A DNA stretch of 64,000 nucleotides from positions 62,955,296-63,019,295 of the forward strand of contig CM053142.1 in assembly GCA_028571685.1 (NCBI GenBank), given 5' to 3'. The DNA comes from Heterohyrax brucei. Its lineage: Eukaryota; Chordata; Mammalia; Hyracoidea; Procaviidae. The position numbers and the translations under genes were made by a program. This document shows, one piece after another, positions 12,126 to 28,266 of this stretch (position 1 is its first letter; every line of letters begins with the position of its first letter). Below the pieces are notes generated by a model that worked only from the letters and a program-made list of their open reading frames with translations, was not told the DNA's origin and made no database searches.

Positions 12126-12235
12126 GTACTGTGTAATTTTCCATAGTGGTTGAAACATTTTTCATTCCCACTAGCAGTGTATATGAATTCCAGTCTCCCT
12201 GCAACCTTTCAAACGTTTATGTTTGTTTGTCAGCA

Positions 12236-12516
12236 CCTGCCCCCTATTTTCTGAAATATATAAGTCACCAGGGCTGTAGTATGATCTTTCAGAGAGAGAG
12301 AGCAGCTTTTTGTAACATGACTGAGATTGATTTTCTTTTTGATCCTGGAAAAGGAGGTTTTATAGCCAAGTTTAGTTTGATTTGGGTAAACGTAATGTTA
12401 CTGCACCGGAGTATTATGGAACAAACTTAAGCCTGTTTATTGGGCTGTGTCAATCTGTTTAATCATTGTCAGTTTGATAGTTGAAAACTGTATTCTTAAG
12501 ACAACCAAAACTAAGT
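12236..12516. other. Intronic stretch between L1 and RTE
   Basis: No gene, exon signal or clear repeat. It has a short GA run (12293-12302) and an A-run at about 12520 that abuts the RTE tail. Confidence 0.5.
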
Positions 12517-15500
12517 TAAAAAAAAACAAACTCAAACTAGTGTCTGTGGAGTCAATTCTGACTCACAGCATCCCCATATGTTTACAAAGTAGAGCTGCTC
12601 CAGAGGACCAACTTGTTTTTTTAAAGGTTTCTTCTTTATTATATTCCTGGTTGCTTTTCTTTAACCTGTCGCTTGATAACATCGTGCTTCTCTGTTCTTC
12701 TGTCATTAGTAGGTGCCGTCACGTCAATTCTCCAAGTCATACAGCAGAGCAAAATGCTACCCAGACCTGTGCCATCCTCAGTTGTTGCTGTGTTACTCCT
12801 CATTGTTGAATGTTTTACTTTTTTTGCAGACCCTCTAATTTACTGAGCATGATATCCTTCTCCAGGGACTGATCCCTCTAGATAGTATGTCCAAAGTACT
12901 TGAGAGGAAGTCTTCCCATCCTCACTTCTAAGAAGCATATTAACTGTACTTCTTCTGAATGAGATTTGTTTGTTTTTCTGGCAGTCCATGTCGTATTCAG
13001 TTTTCTTCACCAACACTGTAATTCAGAAGCATCATTTCTTTGATCTTCCTTCTTCATCATCCAGTTTTCCATATTTGATGTGATCAAAAATACCATGGCT
13101 TGGGTCAGGCACACCTTGGTCCTCAAAGTGACGTTTTTGCTTTTCTTAACACCTTGAAAGAGGTCTTTTGTAGCAAATTTTGCCCAGTGCAGTATGTCAG
13201 TTGATTTCTTGGTGGTTGTTTCAGTGGTTGCTGATTCTGCATCCAAGTAAAATGAGATTCTTGGCAACGTCAGTATTTTCTCCATTTACTATGATGTTGC
13301 TTATTGGTCCAGTTGTGAAGATTTTTATTTTCTTTAATTTGTGGTAATTCATACTGTTATGTAATCCATACTGAAGGCTGTGGTCTTTGATCTTCATCAG
13401 TAAGTTTACTGTCTGCATAATAAGAAGTTGTTAGTCTTCCTCCAATCCTGATCCCCCGTTCTTCTGCATATAGCTACCTTCTCATTATTTTCTCAGCATT
13501 CAAACTGAATAAATAAAATAAAAGGATACAACCCGGATGCACTGATCTTGATGTTAAATCACACAATAGCTGCTTGCTGTTTTGAACAACTGTCACTTCG
13601 TGAGCACAACTAAGTGCTCTGAGATTCCTCTTCTTCACAGTGTGATCCATAATTTGTTGCAGTCCACACAGTTCAGTGCCTTTACCTAGTCAATAAAACG
13701 TAGGTAAGCATCTTTCTAATACTCTCTGCTTTCAGCCAAGATCCATCCAGCATCAACAGTGATATCCCTTGTTCTATGTTCTCTTCTGAACCCAGCTTGA
13801 ATTTCTGGCAGTTCATGTTGATATGCTGCTGCATCTGCATTTGAATGATCTTTAGCAAAATTTTACTGGCGTGTAATATTGATAATTACTATTTGATAAT
13901 TTCTGCATTGGATTGGATTGCCTTTCGCTGGACTGGGCACACATGTGGATTTCTTCCAATTGGTTGACCTTGAAGCTATATTACAGATTTCTTGGCATAG
14001 ACAAGTAGTACTTCCAGCATTGATCCACTTGTTGAAATATCTCACCGTTCTCTCAATTCCTGGAGCCTTATGTTTTACCAGTGTGTTCAGCGCAGCTTCG
14101 ATTTCTTCTTTCAGCACCATTGGTTGTTGATCAGATGTTGGTCCCTGAAATGGTTGAATGACAACCATTTTTTTTTTTTTAGTACAGTGATCTGTATATT
14201 TCTTTTATCTCTTCTTTTGGCACTTCCTGCATCATGCAGTTTTTACCCATAGAATCCTTCAACACTGTAGCTCAAAGCTTCAGTGTATTCCACAATTCTT
14301 CAACTTGAAAAGTGGTGAGCGTGTTCCTCCCTTTTGGTTTTCTAACTTTGGGGCTTTGCATATTTCATCACAATACTTCCCTTTGTCTTTTGGGGCCACC
14401 ATTTGAAATCTTCTGTTCAAGTCTTTTAAATCGTAATTTCTTCTTTTAGCTACTCTGTTCAAGAGCAACTTTCAGAGTCTCTTCTGACATCCATTTTGGT
14501 CTTTCTTTCCTGTCTTTTTAGTGACCTCTTGCTTTCTTCATGTATGATGTCTTTGATGTCATTCCACAGCTTGTCTTTGGTCATTAGTGTTCAGTGTGTC
14601 AATTTGGTTGCTGAGGTAGTTTCCAGATTCAGGTGAGATATACCCAAGGTTGTATTTTGCCTCTGTGGACCTGTTCTAATTTTCTTCAGCCTCAGTTTGG
14701 GCTTGCATAGGAGCAATTGATGGTCTGTTTTGAGCTTTTCTATTGTCTCTTTCTACAGATGTAATTGGTTTGATTCCTGTGTATTCTCTCTGGTGTGATC
14801 CACGTGTATAGTCACAGTTTATGATGGTAAAAAAAGGTATTTGCAATGAAGGTCTTGCAAAAATCTGTTATGCAGTCTCTGGCATAATTTCTGTCACCAA
14901 GGCTATATTTTCCAACTACCAGCCTGTCTTGTTTTCCTGGTTTTGCATTCCAGTCACCAGTAGTTATCAGTGCATCTTGCTTACATGTTTGGTCAGTTTT
15001 GGGCTGCAGAAGTTGCTAAGTCTTCAGTGTTTTCATCTTTGGCCTTAGTGGTTAGTGAATAAATTGAGTAATAGCCCTATTAACTGGTCTTCCTTGTAGG
15101 TGTATTGATAGTATCCTATCACTGACAGTGTTGTATTTCAATGTAGATTTTTAAATGTTCTGTTTTAACAATGAATATGACACCATTCTTCAATTTGTCG
15201 TTCCCTGCGTAACAGGCTATAGGTTTGTTGGATTTAAAATGGGCAGTAACCATCCATTTTAGCTAATTAATGCTTGGAGATACTGATCTTTAAGCATTCC
15301 ATTTTATTTTTTATAACTTCAGTTTTCCATACTTGGTACAGTTGACATTTTGATTATTAATGGATGCTTACAGCTGTTTCTTCTCACTGACCACATCAGC
15401 AAATGAAGGTCCTACAAGCTTTTTTTAGTAGTGCAACTTTACTTTGAGGTAGCTCTTCCCCAGTTATATTTTGAGTACCTTCCAACCTGAGGGGTTCATC

Positions 15501-15735
15501 TTCTGGACTGTATCAGACAATGTTCCATTGCTATCCATAAGGTTTACACTGGCCTTTTGTTCTTATCTTTCCCTGGAAATAGATCAACAGGTCTTTTTCT
15601 TCTTGGTCTTAGTTTGGAAAGTCCCTTAAAACTTGCCCACCCTAGGTAACTCTGCTGGTGTTTGAAATACCAGTGACATACTTGGCAGTGTCACAGGAAC
15701 ACACAAGCCACCACAGTAAAACAGACTGACAGATG
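12517..15735 (-). mobile_element. RTE-type LINE (afrotherian RTE), antisense, near full length
   Basis: The left end carries the AfroSINE-like tail in reverse ('gtcaattctgactcacagca'). It then reads rightward through RT C-terminal sequence (13007-13285, with KFATKDLFQGV on the minus strand), an endonuclease/RT-linked stretch (13863-14168, with LKEEIEAALNTLVKHKAPG) and a 5' region ending near 'aagccaccacagtaaaacag' at about 15706. Frames are interrupted by stops and by a T12 run at 14169. About 3.2 kb, close to the size expected for an RTE. Related copies are at 45800-46010 and 49266-50585. Confidence 0.75.
13863..14168 (-). pseudogene. RTE reverse transcriptase remnant
   Basis: A minus-strand frame of 101 codons with the conserved start of the RTE reverse transcriptase domain: KEEIEAALNTLVKHKAPG, then a Lys/Pro-rich 'PSPAKGNPIQCRNYQ' segment where functional copies read toward the RT core. 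Flanking sequence continues the same protein in other frames, so this is a decayed ORF and not a host gene. Confidence 0.65.
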
Positions 15736-16979
<1,244 letters not shown>

Positions 16980-17235
16980 TTTTTTTTTATAAACTGTGCT
17001 TTAGATGAAGGATTACAGAGACAATTAGTTTTTCGTAAACAGTTAATACATGTATTGTTTTGTGACGTTGGATGCCCACCCTGCAACATGTCGGCAATCT
17101 CCCCTTCTCGACCTTTGGTTCCCCATTTCCACTAATCCAGTTTTCCTGACCCTTCCTGCCTTGTCCTTGCCTCTGAGCTGGTATGCCCATTTAGTCTCAT
17201 GTATGTGCCTGAGTTACATGGTGAATTCTTTAAAC
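16980..17235 (-). mobile_element. L1 3' UTR fragment, antisense
   Basis: Starts with a T-run at 16978, then 'agatgaaggattacagagac', 'ttgtgacgttggatgcccac' and a C-rich stretch 'ttccccatttccactaatcc', the same block order as the other L1 3' ends. Short 5'-truncated copy. Confidence 0.7.
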
Positions 17236-18496
17236 TTTTTTTTAAATAACTCATCATTTTGTGGTTGAGAAAATATATACCTTAGGATTTATAGTTCACA
17301 TATACAATTCATTAACATTGGTTACATTCTTTGAGTGCTATATCATCGTTCTTTAGATTAAAACTAATAAAATAACCTTAGTACTAAAAATTCACTTACT
17401 TTTCTTCCAGTTTTATAATCAGATATTACCTGTTCAAAGAGTGTTGACCATGTAAATACTCTTTACTATACAAAGTGTACCCAAAGTAAAAGAAAACCAA
17501 CTCTTTTACCAAACTGCTGCCCTAAGAACATACACTAGTTCTGATGTCCAGTTCTACTGACTTCTTTTTTGCTTTCTTTTCAGTTTCCACTGTTTGTCTT
17601 TGTTTTTGTTTTTTGAAAGGTTTTTCAGTTTTCGTCAGGACAGCTCCACTGTTTGTTTTGTCTTTTAGGTTTCAAGCCAAATGATAGGCCTCAAGTGTCT
17701 GTTAATGCTTAGTTGGCTGTCTGTTTATTAAAGGATTAAGTCAACTAGTATAGGTAACTGCTACATGTTCCTTCGAGTAGGAGGACTGACTATAGGCTTC
17801 CAGCCTGAGAGGCTCATCTTCCAGCACTTTCTATTCCTAGCCTACTGTCATAGAGATTTGATTATATCATTGTAATATCTGATAGGCCTACAGCTTTGCC
17901 ATTGTTCCTTTTTGATACACAGTTTTCTGTAAGTATGGCTGTGTATTATGTTAGCTAGGAGATGCAGCCAGTCAGAGGTACCATGGTAAGTTATTGTAAA
18001 ATCTGCTGGCTGCCAGCCCACTTCAAGTGTTCTAAGTCCCTGAATAGATTACTTGTTAATAATCTCTCACCTTCTATAATGACACAGTAAATTTAAAGCA
18101 GCATATAAATTCTAAAAACAATAATGACTTCATTGTATGGAAAAATGGAAATGCTGACATGAAAGGAAAATTTTCATTCTTACCCCTGTTTAACAGAAAA
18201 TTGAGATGCTTCTCCAAACTAAAATACTGTTTGAAGATTTTGAAATGAATGAAAGGGTGATCACTGGATTTTCTTTCAGTAGAATAATGGATGTTGTCTG
18301 GCACATGCTCAAGGATTATCTGATTCTAGAGGTGTATGCCTTAGATTTACTTCAAATTATTTTACAACTTTATCAGTGGCAAAATAAAATTGATAATAAG
18401 TAACACACAGGAATTTTGCCCATAGGTAAAATTTATCTGTAGTGGAACAGCTGATTTCCACATGTAGAAAAGATGGTTCGGAGTATTAATTTTACT
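17236..18496 (+). other. KDM5A intron, mostly unassigned
   Basis: No exon or RNA gene seen. The piece at about 17795-17825 ('agcctgagaggctcatcttc') is like the 5' part of the RTE at about 15485 ('aacctgaggggttcatcttc'), so an RTE fragment is likely around 17640-18010. The rest is AT-rich. Confidence 0.4.
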
Positions 18497-18547
18497 GTCC
18501 TGTCATTATGAGTTGGAACTGACCCAATGGCAACAGATTTGGTTTTT
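18497..18547 (+). mobile_element. AfroSINE tail fragment
   Basis: 'cattatgagttggaactgac', then 'ccaatggcaacagatttggt' and a T-rich end. Only the 3' part of the element is present. Confidence 0.65.
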
Positions 18548-18567
18548 AATTTTTTTTTAAAAGATAT

Positions 18568-18775
18568 TACAAGGAGTTCTGTTTGTATAATGGTTAAGCA
18601 CTTCGCTACTACCCGAAAGGTCAGCAATTTGAACCCACTTAGTGGCTTCTTGGGAGAAAAGACCTGTTGATCCACTCCCATAAAGATCACAGCCTAGGAA
18701 CCCCTGTGGGCCAGCTCTACTGTTGTCATATAGGGGCAGTGTAAGCTGGGATCATCTCACTGGCACACAGCAGCA
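18568..18775 (+). mobile_element. AfroSINE, long variant
   Basis: Head 'tataatggttaagcacttcg', then 'aaaggtcagcaatttgaacc'. It then has an extra block ('gagaaaagacctgttgatcc', 'ataaagatcacagcctagga') that the short copies lack, before the usual 'ccagctctactgttgtcata' and tail. The same extra block is seen at 55760-55953. Confidence 0.75.
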
Positions 18776-18904
18776 GCTTCTATTGAACAGTTTTGTATCT
18801 ACTAGTGAATTAATTTCCCCTCTCCTAACTGCATTTATACATGTCTGTTCTTCAGATTGTCTTTTGAACTAGTTTTTCTACTTAATGACTTCTTCATTAA
18901 TTAG

Positions 18905-20030
18905 TAAAATAAAGTCTCAGGTGCAAGTTTACAGTGCAGATTAGTTTCTCATTCAAAAATGTGTACCCAAGTTGTGTTGTGGTATTACTTGCAGTCCCAG
19001 AAATGTATCAGCACTCCCTCCCTTTCCAAACCCCAGGATCCTTGTATCTATTCATCCAGCTTTCCTGTCTGTACCTTTCTGCTTTCTTGTCTTTGCTTTT
19101 GAGCAGGTGTTGCCCATTTGGTCTCATATACATGACTTGAACTAAGGTGCATGTTTGTCATGTATGCTGATTTTCACTTCATAGGCTTAACTAATATTTG
19201 ACTGAAAGGTGGACTTTGGGGATGGCTTCAGTTCTGAGTTAGCAGGGGGTCCAGGGGCCATAGTCTCCGGGGTTCCTCCAGGCTCTGTCATACCAGTGAG
19301 GCTGGTCTTTTATTGGTAAATATGAATTTTGTTCTATGATTTTCTCCCATTCTGTCTGGGAATCTCTATTGTAATCCTTGTCAGAGCAGTCATTGGTGGT
19401 AGCCAGGTACTGTCTAGTTCATGTGGTCCATTACACCTTTGGACTAATAATTTTCTTGTGTTTCTGGTTTTCTTCATTCTCTTTTGTTCAGGATGAGAGC
19501 TTTTAGGACCCCAGACACTACTCAGCAAATTAGTATGAGAACCTTTTCTTGATGAATTATATTATGCCAGTTGATCTAGATGTCCCCCACAACCATTTGT
19601 AGTCCCCAGCCTTCAGCCCCAGCATCTGAATCCCTCAAGATGTTTGTGGGTTATCTAGGACACTTCTGTGACTTTACCTTGGTCACAGTGTGCTGATGTT
19701 CTCTATGTTGTATGTTGTCTTTGCTTTTACCAGAGCTGACAGTTTTCTGTCTAGTTAGTGATTCTCCTCCCCTCCACTTAACCATCTAAACTTGTTTTCT
19801 GTGTGAATCTTTTCTTGAGTTTTTATAATAGTGATCTCATACACTGTCCTTTTGTGATTGACATGTTTCACTCAGTGTAATGCCCTCCAGATTAATCCAG
19901 GTTGTGAGATGTTTCCCAGATTTGTCATTGATCTTAGCTGTTATGTAGTATTCCATTGTATACGTGTACCATAACTTGTTTATCCATTCATTTGTTAATG
20001 GGCATTTAGCTTGTTTACGCAAACATTTTT
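18905..20030 (-). mobile_element. L1 3' end, antisense
   Basis: 'caggtgcaagtttacagtgc', 'gtacccaagttgtgttgtgg', 'gaaaggtggactttggggat', 'gcttttaggaccccagacac' and terminal 'tattccattgtatacgtgta'. A complete set of the 3' UTR blocks in order. The minus frame 19837-20022 is the usual ORF2 C-terminal remnant (ending in an EYYITAK-type stretch). Confidence 0.75.
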
Positions 20031-20099
20031 ATAGGACATTGAAAGTTACATTAATTCAGGAGCTGCAGTTCAGATTTAAAGACTTAATTTAAAAATTAA

Positions 20100-20644
<545 letters not shown>

Positions 20645-21355
20645 AGTACAGATTTATTTATTTATTTATTATGATTGAATGAAAATGTACGTGCCATATA
20701 AATTTGCATGCTCACCTATATGCAGCTTCCACTGCTCACTCTGCATGGTGACAGCACAGTCTTCCTCTCTGCTGCATACATGTCCTATCCTCCCAGCAGT
20801 CTCCCATCTCCTTCTCTCTACCCACTCCCCTTCCTTCAGTGTGAGGTCAAGCAGGATGATATCCTGTAGATGCATAGAACGATAAAGTGCCCACAAAATA
20901 TGGTCACTCTGGGTCACCAAGTCCAGTCCATTGCTGTCTGAAGAGTTGACCATTGTGATTTATGGACGGGGCAGCGTTAGGGCCAGGGGCCATGCTCCTA
21001 GGGAAACCCGCCCTTGGACTGTCAGTTGTGGTGTTTTAGTGGAGATCTAAGGGTGCACCCATATTTAATCTTGTGTTGCCAGTGAGACTCAATGTTGTGA
21101 GCTCCATCACAGCGATCACTGGTGGCCGGGCACCATCTAATTCTTCTGGTCACAAGTCGATGTAGACACCCACTCACGTAGGTCTCTCTTCTGGGCTCTT
21201 TCCCCCATGTCATAATGGACCTCGGTGAGTTGGGACCATTTGCTATACCCTCAGATGGCAGCTTGGGAGCTTTTAAGACCCTAGATGCCACTCACCAACG
21301 TGGGGTGTGGAAAGTCCTTATTAGCAAAATGCTAGTTGTGGCAATTGGCCTCGAT
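20645..21355 (-). mobile_element. L1 3' UTR of the alternative type, antisense
   Basis: Shares its first 600 bases with the copy at 6791 and not with the other L1 copies: 'gtgccatataaatttgcatg', 'cagcaggatgatatc'-like words, 'ctaagggtgcacccatattt'. It then reaches the common block at 'gcttttaagaccctagatgc' (21269) and stops near 21355. 5'-truncated. Confidence 0.75.
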
Positions 21356-21409
21356 TTTGGAAGCACAGATTTAAGTATCCGTTTTGATTTTCATCTTATG
21401 CACTTGAAC

Positions 21410-21645
21410 ATATTAGTTAAGAGCATAGACTTTGGAATAAGTTAGTCTCAGTTTGAGGACTGGCTCCCTAATTGCTAATCCTGTGTCTTGGGTAAATTGT
21501 TTGTTTCTGACCCTCAGTTCCCCTTGTTTCTAAAATGAGCGTAATAACGCCTACTTCATAGGGTTGTTGTGACGAGTGAACTACTTACTGTGTATAAGTC
21601 TTTAGAAGAGTTCTAGTACATGGTAAGTGCCCAGTAAAGGGTACA
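21410..21645 (+). mobile_element. MIR SINE
   Basis: Sense MIR signature: 'ttaagagcatagactttgga', 'ttgggtaaattgtttgtttc', 'catagggttgttgtgacgag', 'catggtaagtgcccagtaaa'. An ancient mammalian tRNA-derived SINE, nearly complete. Confidence 0.85.
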
Positions 21646-21719
21646 TTTTTTACTATTTTCAGTGTTAATTTTTTTTTTTAAATAAAACAAGAGTTCATAC
21701 TTCGGTTTTATCTCTACAG

Positions 21720-21875
21720 GTACTAAGTCCCCGGACTGACATTGGTATATATGGAAGTGGTAAAAACAGAAGGAAAAAAGTCAAAGAACTAATAGAAAAA
21801 GAAAAGGATTTGGACCTTGAGCCTCTGAGTGATCTGGAGGAAGGATTGGAGGAAACCAGAGATACAGCCATGGTG
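21720..21875 (+). CDS. KDM5A: KDM5A exon between PLU-1 region and PHD2
   Basis: 156 bases, 52 codons, phase 0 at both ends: [20 protein letters not shown] through [11 protein letters not shown]. The acceptor is TCTCTACAG at 21719 and the donor GTG|GTAAGT at 21876. The segment carries a basic cluster (KNRRKKVK, a plausible nuclear localisation signal) followed by an acidic stretch ([12 protein letters not shown]). My recollection of human KDM5A is EKEKEKDL where this window reads EKEKDL, a possible two-residue difference in a charged repeat that should be aligned. It links the catalytic and PLU-1 half to PHD2. Confidence 0.95.
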
Positions 21876-22989
21876 GTAAGTAATTATGTAATAATGGATC
21901 TGGAGTTTGCTTGGTGGAAACAATTTGGTAAGGATATATGCATATTCTCTCTTTTTATGTTTACCATTTAATCATTATGTCTAGCCTCAAAACAAAAGGG
22001 ACATCTCCATATAGCCAACCTTCTAATCTGTATTCCAAAGCCCATTCCTTTTCCATATTCTTTTGGCACTTTGATCCCGTAATTTTCCCTCTCATTGTCA
22101 ACACTCTCTGCACGTACCTTCTAGCGTGATTGGGACTTTTTTCTATCAAAAACCAAGTAAAGACTAGTAATAGCAAAGATAACCTCTCTGCTTTCTTTTC
22201 TGTTTGTTTTCCTTGATAAAAGGTAGTCCTGAGAGCTCTGCCCCTGACCCTCTACTCTTACAGTCTCTCCTTTTCAGAAACAATTTGCATTGTCTCAGCT
22301 GTCACCTTGATGGAGTTGACTATTAGATTTCTATCTCTAGCTCTGACCCCTCATCTTTTCACCAATACTGTATATGTAATCACATGGAGGGCATAACTTT
22401 CAATATGTCAAAAAGTGAAAAACATCACTTGTTAGTTCTTTTCTGTGTAAACTTCCTTCCCCTGCTCTCTGCCCTAACACTTTCCTTTCTGACATGCCTA
22501 TCTTTTTATACAAAGTCAACTTTAAACCTTTACCCTGTATCATTTAAGCTGATTCACATGCTTGTAAGCACTTACAGAAATTGTTGATTTCAAGGAGCTA
22601 ATATAGATTTTGTTTGTGGCATTAAATGGGGAAGCTACAATAGATACAGTGTTTGAATTTGAGCAAGTCACGTTGTGTTCTGGTGACTGAGGTGATTAAA
22701 TATCAGCTGGATGATAGAATAGATGAAATCATAAGTATTTGAAAATCGAAACCAAAAATTGCTGATTAATGGATCACTTCAATCCAAAAGGAAGCATAGG
22801 CTAACTTGCAGAAGTCCTTGGTGTCTTAACATTGTGGAAAAAACCCAGAAGAAAGCAGCATTTAATTCTGTATATAACTATTTTTGCATACTTTATCTTT
22901 GACTTTATGTCATACATATTTCATATCTTTTTTATGTACTTGTAATCCAAATACACAAAAAATCTTACTGTTTTAATTTCGCCCAAAGT

Positions 22990-23280
22990 TGTTTGTATTT
23001 TCCATACATCTACTCTTTTGTTTTAATAGTTGTATAATATATCATCAAATTACCCATCAGTTTCTAAACGCTTTCCTAATGTTGAACATTGTGGTTGTTA
23101 CTGAGTTATAGATAACAGTGAACTTCTTTGTGTACCCTTGTTCTTATGAGTTACTTTCCTAGACTGGACTCTTAGGAGTGGTGTTACCAGTTTAGAATTT
23201 AATCACGTTTTGTGACTGCTAATACTATTGTGGTTTTTCAAAGGAAATGCACCAATTTAATGATGCCAGCTACTTTTTAA
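22990..23280 (-). mobile_element. Old L1 3' fragment, antisense
   Basis: 'cccatcagtttctaaacgct', 'gataacagtgaacttctttg', 'actcttaggagtggtgttac' and 'ggaaatgcaccaatttaatg' are the usual antisense words of old L1 ORF2 and 3' ends. Confidence 0.55.
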
Positions 23281-23439
23281 GATACAGCCCTTATTAGCAT
23301 TCAGCAGTATATTGAGTACTCAATAAGATACTTGAAGCTGATGAAGATTGTTGAAGGGAAAGTGTCTTCTTATTTTTTGTGGAGGGGGAGGAGGAATATA
23401 TCAGGATGACTTGGAACCTGAGTAAAGTAGAAAGAAAAT

Positions 23440-23660
23440 GAATTTAGGGCCGTATGTAATGGTAGGGAATTGCATACACTGAGGAACGAGATGTGCTACC
23501 TTATTTAATCCTTTAAAACAGCAAAATGAGCTTGGTATTACCCTCATTATTTCAAAAAACTTGGAGATTCAGACAGTTTATGTTATATCCAGATTAGCAG
23601 CCAGTAAGTACGGGAGCCAGGCTTCATACTCAAATTGCTTGACCTCAAAACATGCTGTCT
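23440..23660 (-). mobile_element. MIR SINE, antisense
   Basis: 'ccttatttaatcctttaaaa', 'aacttggagattcagacagt', 'agcagccagtaagtacggga', reading as the reverse complement of MIR. Degenerate. Confidence 0.65.
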
Positions 23661-23880
23661 TTCTCTTGTATACTCAGAACAGTTCCAGTATACTCTACTG
23701 ATGTAAGTGATCAGTTGTTGTAGCACTTGGCCCATTTCACAGATGTGGAATGTTTGCACAGAAATTACCAGACTGCCCCAAATTTTAGGAAGTTTTTGAC
23801 AGACAATTAGTCCTTTACCACCATGAGGCCACAATTTAGGGAAAGATCCCTTAGCCTTAAGGTTGTTTTGGGTGTATTGA

Positions 23881-25964
<2,084 letters not shown>

Positions 25965-26113
25965 TTAGGTGTTAGATAAGTGCTACATCTGATAATCAAA
26001 AGGTCAGCAGTTCAGATCCACCAGATGCTCCTTGGAAACTCTATGGGGCAGTTCTACTCTGATCTCTAGGGTTGCTATGAGTAGGACCTGACTTGATGGC
26101 AGTGAGTTTTTAT
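25965..26113 (+). mobile_element. AfroSINE
   Basis: 'gataagtgctacatctgata', 'aaaggtcagcagttcagatc', 'ctccttggaaactctatggg', 'ggcagttctactctgatctc', 'gggttgctatgagtaggacc', 'ttgatggcagtgag'. Nearly complete, sense to KDM5A. Confidence 0.88.
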
Positions 26114-27049
26114 GGTGTTAGCAGTGCATTTGAAGGAAGGGTAGAAGAATGGTGGTAAGAACTTTGGTAATTCCGGGTCAAATTTACTTTGATGTTGGTG
26201 TCTTTGCGTTAAAAAAATGTAAGTATTCTGTAGCATTTACCCAGTGGAAGCACTTACTGTGTAATGAAAAACTTGCTCATTGTAATTAGCTTGGTGATTT
26301 TTTCCTTTTGTGTGCTGCCTACTGATTGTGCCTGTAAATTCATACTTCAAATAATTTGAATTGAATATGTTTGCTTGACAAACTCCCTCACTGTTTTAGA
26401 AAGGAAAGTAGGTAATTATGTAGTAAAACAAACCATTTATCTTAGATGTTAAGACAGGTGGTTTGTCCTTTGTTTTATGAATTTAACATGTTATATCTTG
26501 TGATCACCACCAAATACTTTGAGCAGCAAGTCAAGGAAATAATTACTTAGTGTCACTTAGGAAAGTATAAATTTAGTGATGCAAAGACTGTCACAGATGT
26601 TTTTTGAGATTGTGTTTGGGATATCAGATATCCATATAATTATTTCCTTTTAAGGCATGTATTTTACCGTTACTGAAACCATCCATCTGTATTATGGTTC
26701 TCATTTTGCAAATGCATAAATATTACAAACCAGAAAGGAGAGGGTAGAACAGAGTAGCTGTATCTCTGAGGAAATTTCTTAGTATATCCCACTATCTGCT
26801 AGTGTAGAGAAAGACAAGTTAAACACATTCTTTCACCTTCACCCTAGTTAGAAGTTGGGTGGCTTGAGTTTTGGTTGAAATAGAGTATATTTTGTGTGAG
26901 GCTTTCATCCCACGTACTGGCAGATAAGATAGGTAATAAATATACAGTTCTCACCAAGAGCCTCTTTCCTTCCTTTGTGTGGTTTTGCCGTTAGTGAAAC
27001 TGATCATTAATTTTCCTGCTTAGTAGTCATTGTTAAAGTTTACTGTTTT
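26114..27049 (+). other. KDM5A intron, no gene
   Basis: No exon or RNA gene. The segment at 26690-26740 ('ctcattttgcaaatgcataa') may be a degenerate MIR core; the rest is unassigned. Confidence 0.45.
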
Positions 27050-27560
27050 TCTGTTATTTTTATCCCTTATTTATATTTAAAATTATTTTTCTTCATAGAG
27101 TTTTGAGTTTATACACAAGCACACAAACAGAAAAATGTATGAATGATTAGCTCAACAAAGTATATCAGAGTGAGCGTAAGTGTGTAACTAGCACCCAGAT
27201 CAAGAAATACAACATCATTGTGCCGTATATTAATTTTGTCTGTCTTTGAACTTGATAAAAGTAAAATCATAGGTATTTTTAGGTCTACCTTCTTTCATTC
27301 CATGTTATTTTGTGAAATTGATCCATTGTTTTTTTGGTATAATAATAGTTTTCATTGTAGACTGTGCCGTAATTAATTTACCCATCATGCTGTTGGTGGA
27401 TATTTGATTGTTTCCGGTTTTGACTGTTGTATATAGTACTGCTATGAACATTCTCGTACATGTCTTTTGGGCATGTATGCATGTGTAAGAATGTTACCTT
27501 TTTTTTTTTTAGTGACTGCTCTGTGGATAGCAGTGCATCTTGAACTTAGGGTGAATATTG
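27050..27560 (-). mobile_element. Old L1 (L1M-like) 3' fragment, antisense
   Basis: 'aactagcacccagatcaaga', 'aaatacaacatcattgtgcc', 'tggatatttgattgtttccg', 'ctgctatgaacattctcgta'. This is the characteristic order of an old antisense L1 3' UTR and ORF2 end. Confidence 0.65.
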
Positions 27561-28054
27561 TACCTCTTCACATTTCATACTTCATTCTGGGAAAGTGATT
27601 TTTTTTTAATTTCTTTTTACCTGTCATGATTTTCTGATCCCAGTTTTTTTCCATTTTGAAACAGAGTTCCTTGCATGAGTTATGACGAAACGAGTAAGAT
27701 TCAAGGTCGGAAAAGACAATCCCAGTTAATAAAAAGAGTCGTCTGGGATCTAAAGTAGGGTTGTTGTATTCCCGTTTTCTTTTTTTGCCCCTTGGGGCTT
27801 ACATTCTTAAATCCGCAAGATGGCTGTGAACTGTGAGGATCATTGTCTTCCATACTCTTCCCACCAAATCTTTTCCTCCTGAGTTTGTTTTTTTTTCCAT
27901 CATAGCTAACTATTATTTGGACGCAAAGTATCCTGTTAATTCTCTCTTGATAACAGTAAATCTTCATCTCAGCCACCCTACAAAGAATATCAGGTGTTGG
28001 GTTAGTTAAGCTATGGTCTCTCATGCCCTAACCCACCCTTTTATACTTGGCTTT
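27561..28054 (+). other. KDM5A intron, no gene
   Basis: No recognisable repeat. The minus-strand frame 27701-28024 (107 codons) has no start context, domain or repeat homology that I recognise and is treated as chance. Confidence 0.45.
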
Positions 28055-28266
28055 CTGATCCTGAGGCTGGCAAACTTTTTCAGTAAAGGGCCAGATAGTA
28101 AATATTTGAGGCTTTGGGAGATACATGAAGTCCCTATCCTGTATTCTTCTTCTTTTCTACAGTCTTGTAAAGATGCAAAAGCTTTTTTTAGTGTATAGAC
28201 CATACAGAAACAGAGTGCCTGCCAGTTGAGTCTGACCTACAGGCTGTAGTTTGCCGACCTCTGCTC
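28055..28266. mobile_element. hAT-type non-autonomous DNA transposon (MER-like)
   Basis: The internal phrase 'agggccagatagtaaatatt' is typical of a common mammalian hAT-Charlie repeat. Ends are inverted: left 'gaggctggcaaac' against right 'gtttgccgacctc'. About 210 bases, no coding capacity. Exact subfamily not assigned. Confidence 0.7.

Larger units (their letters stand above)
10641..12235 (-). mobile_element. L1 3' end, antisense, interrupted by an LTR-like insert
   Basis: 3' UTR blocks from 'aggtggactttgggaatgaa' onward, containing a long TG repeat at 10739. It runs through the usual terminal region to about 11580 and resumes after 12126 with 'ttttccatagtggttgaaac'. The resumed part matches what should follow in the L1, so the 11581-12125 block is an insertion. 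Antisense to KDM5A. Confidence 0.65.
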
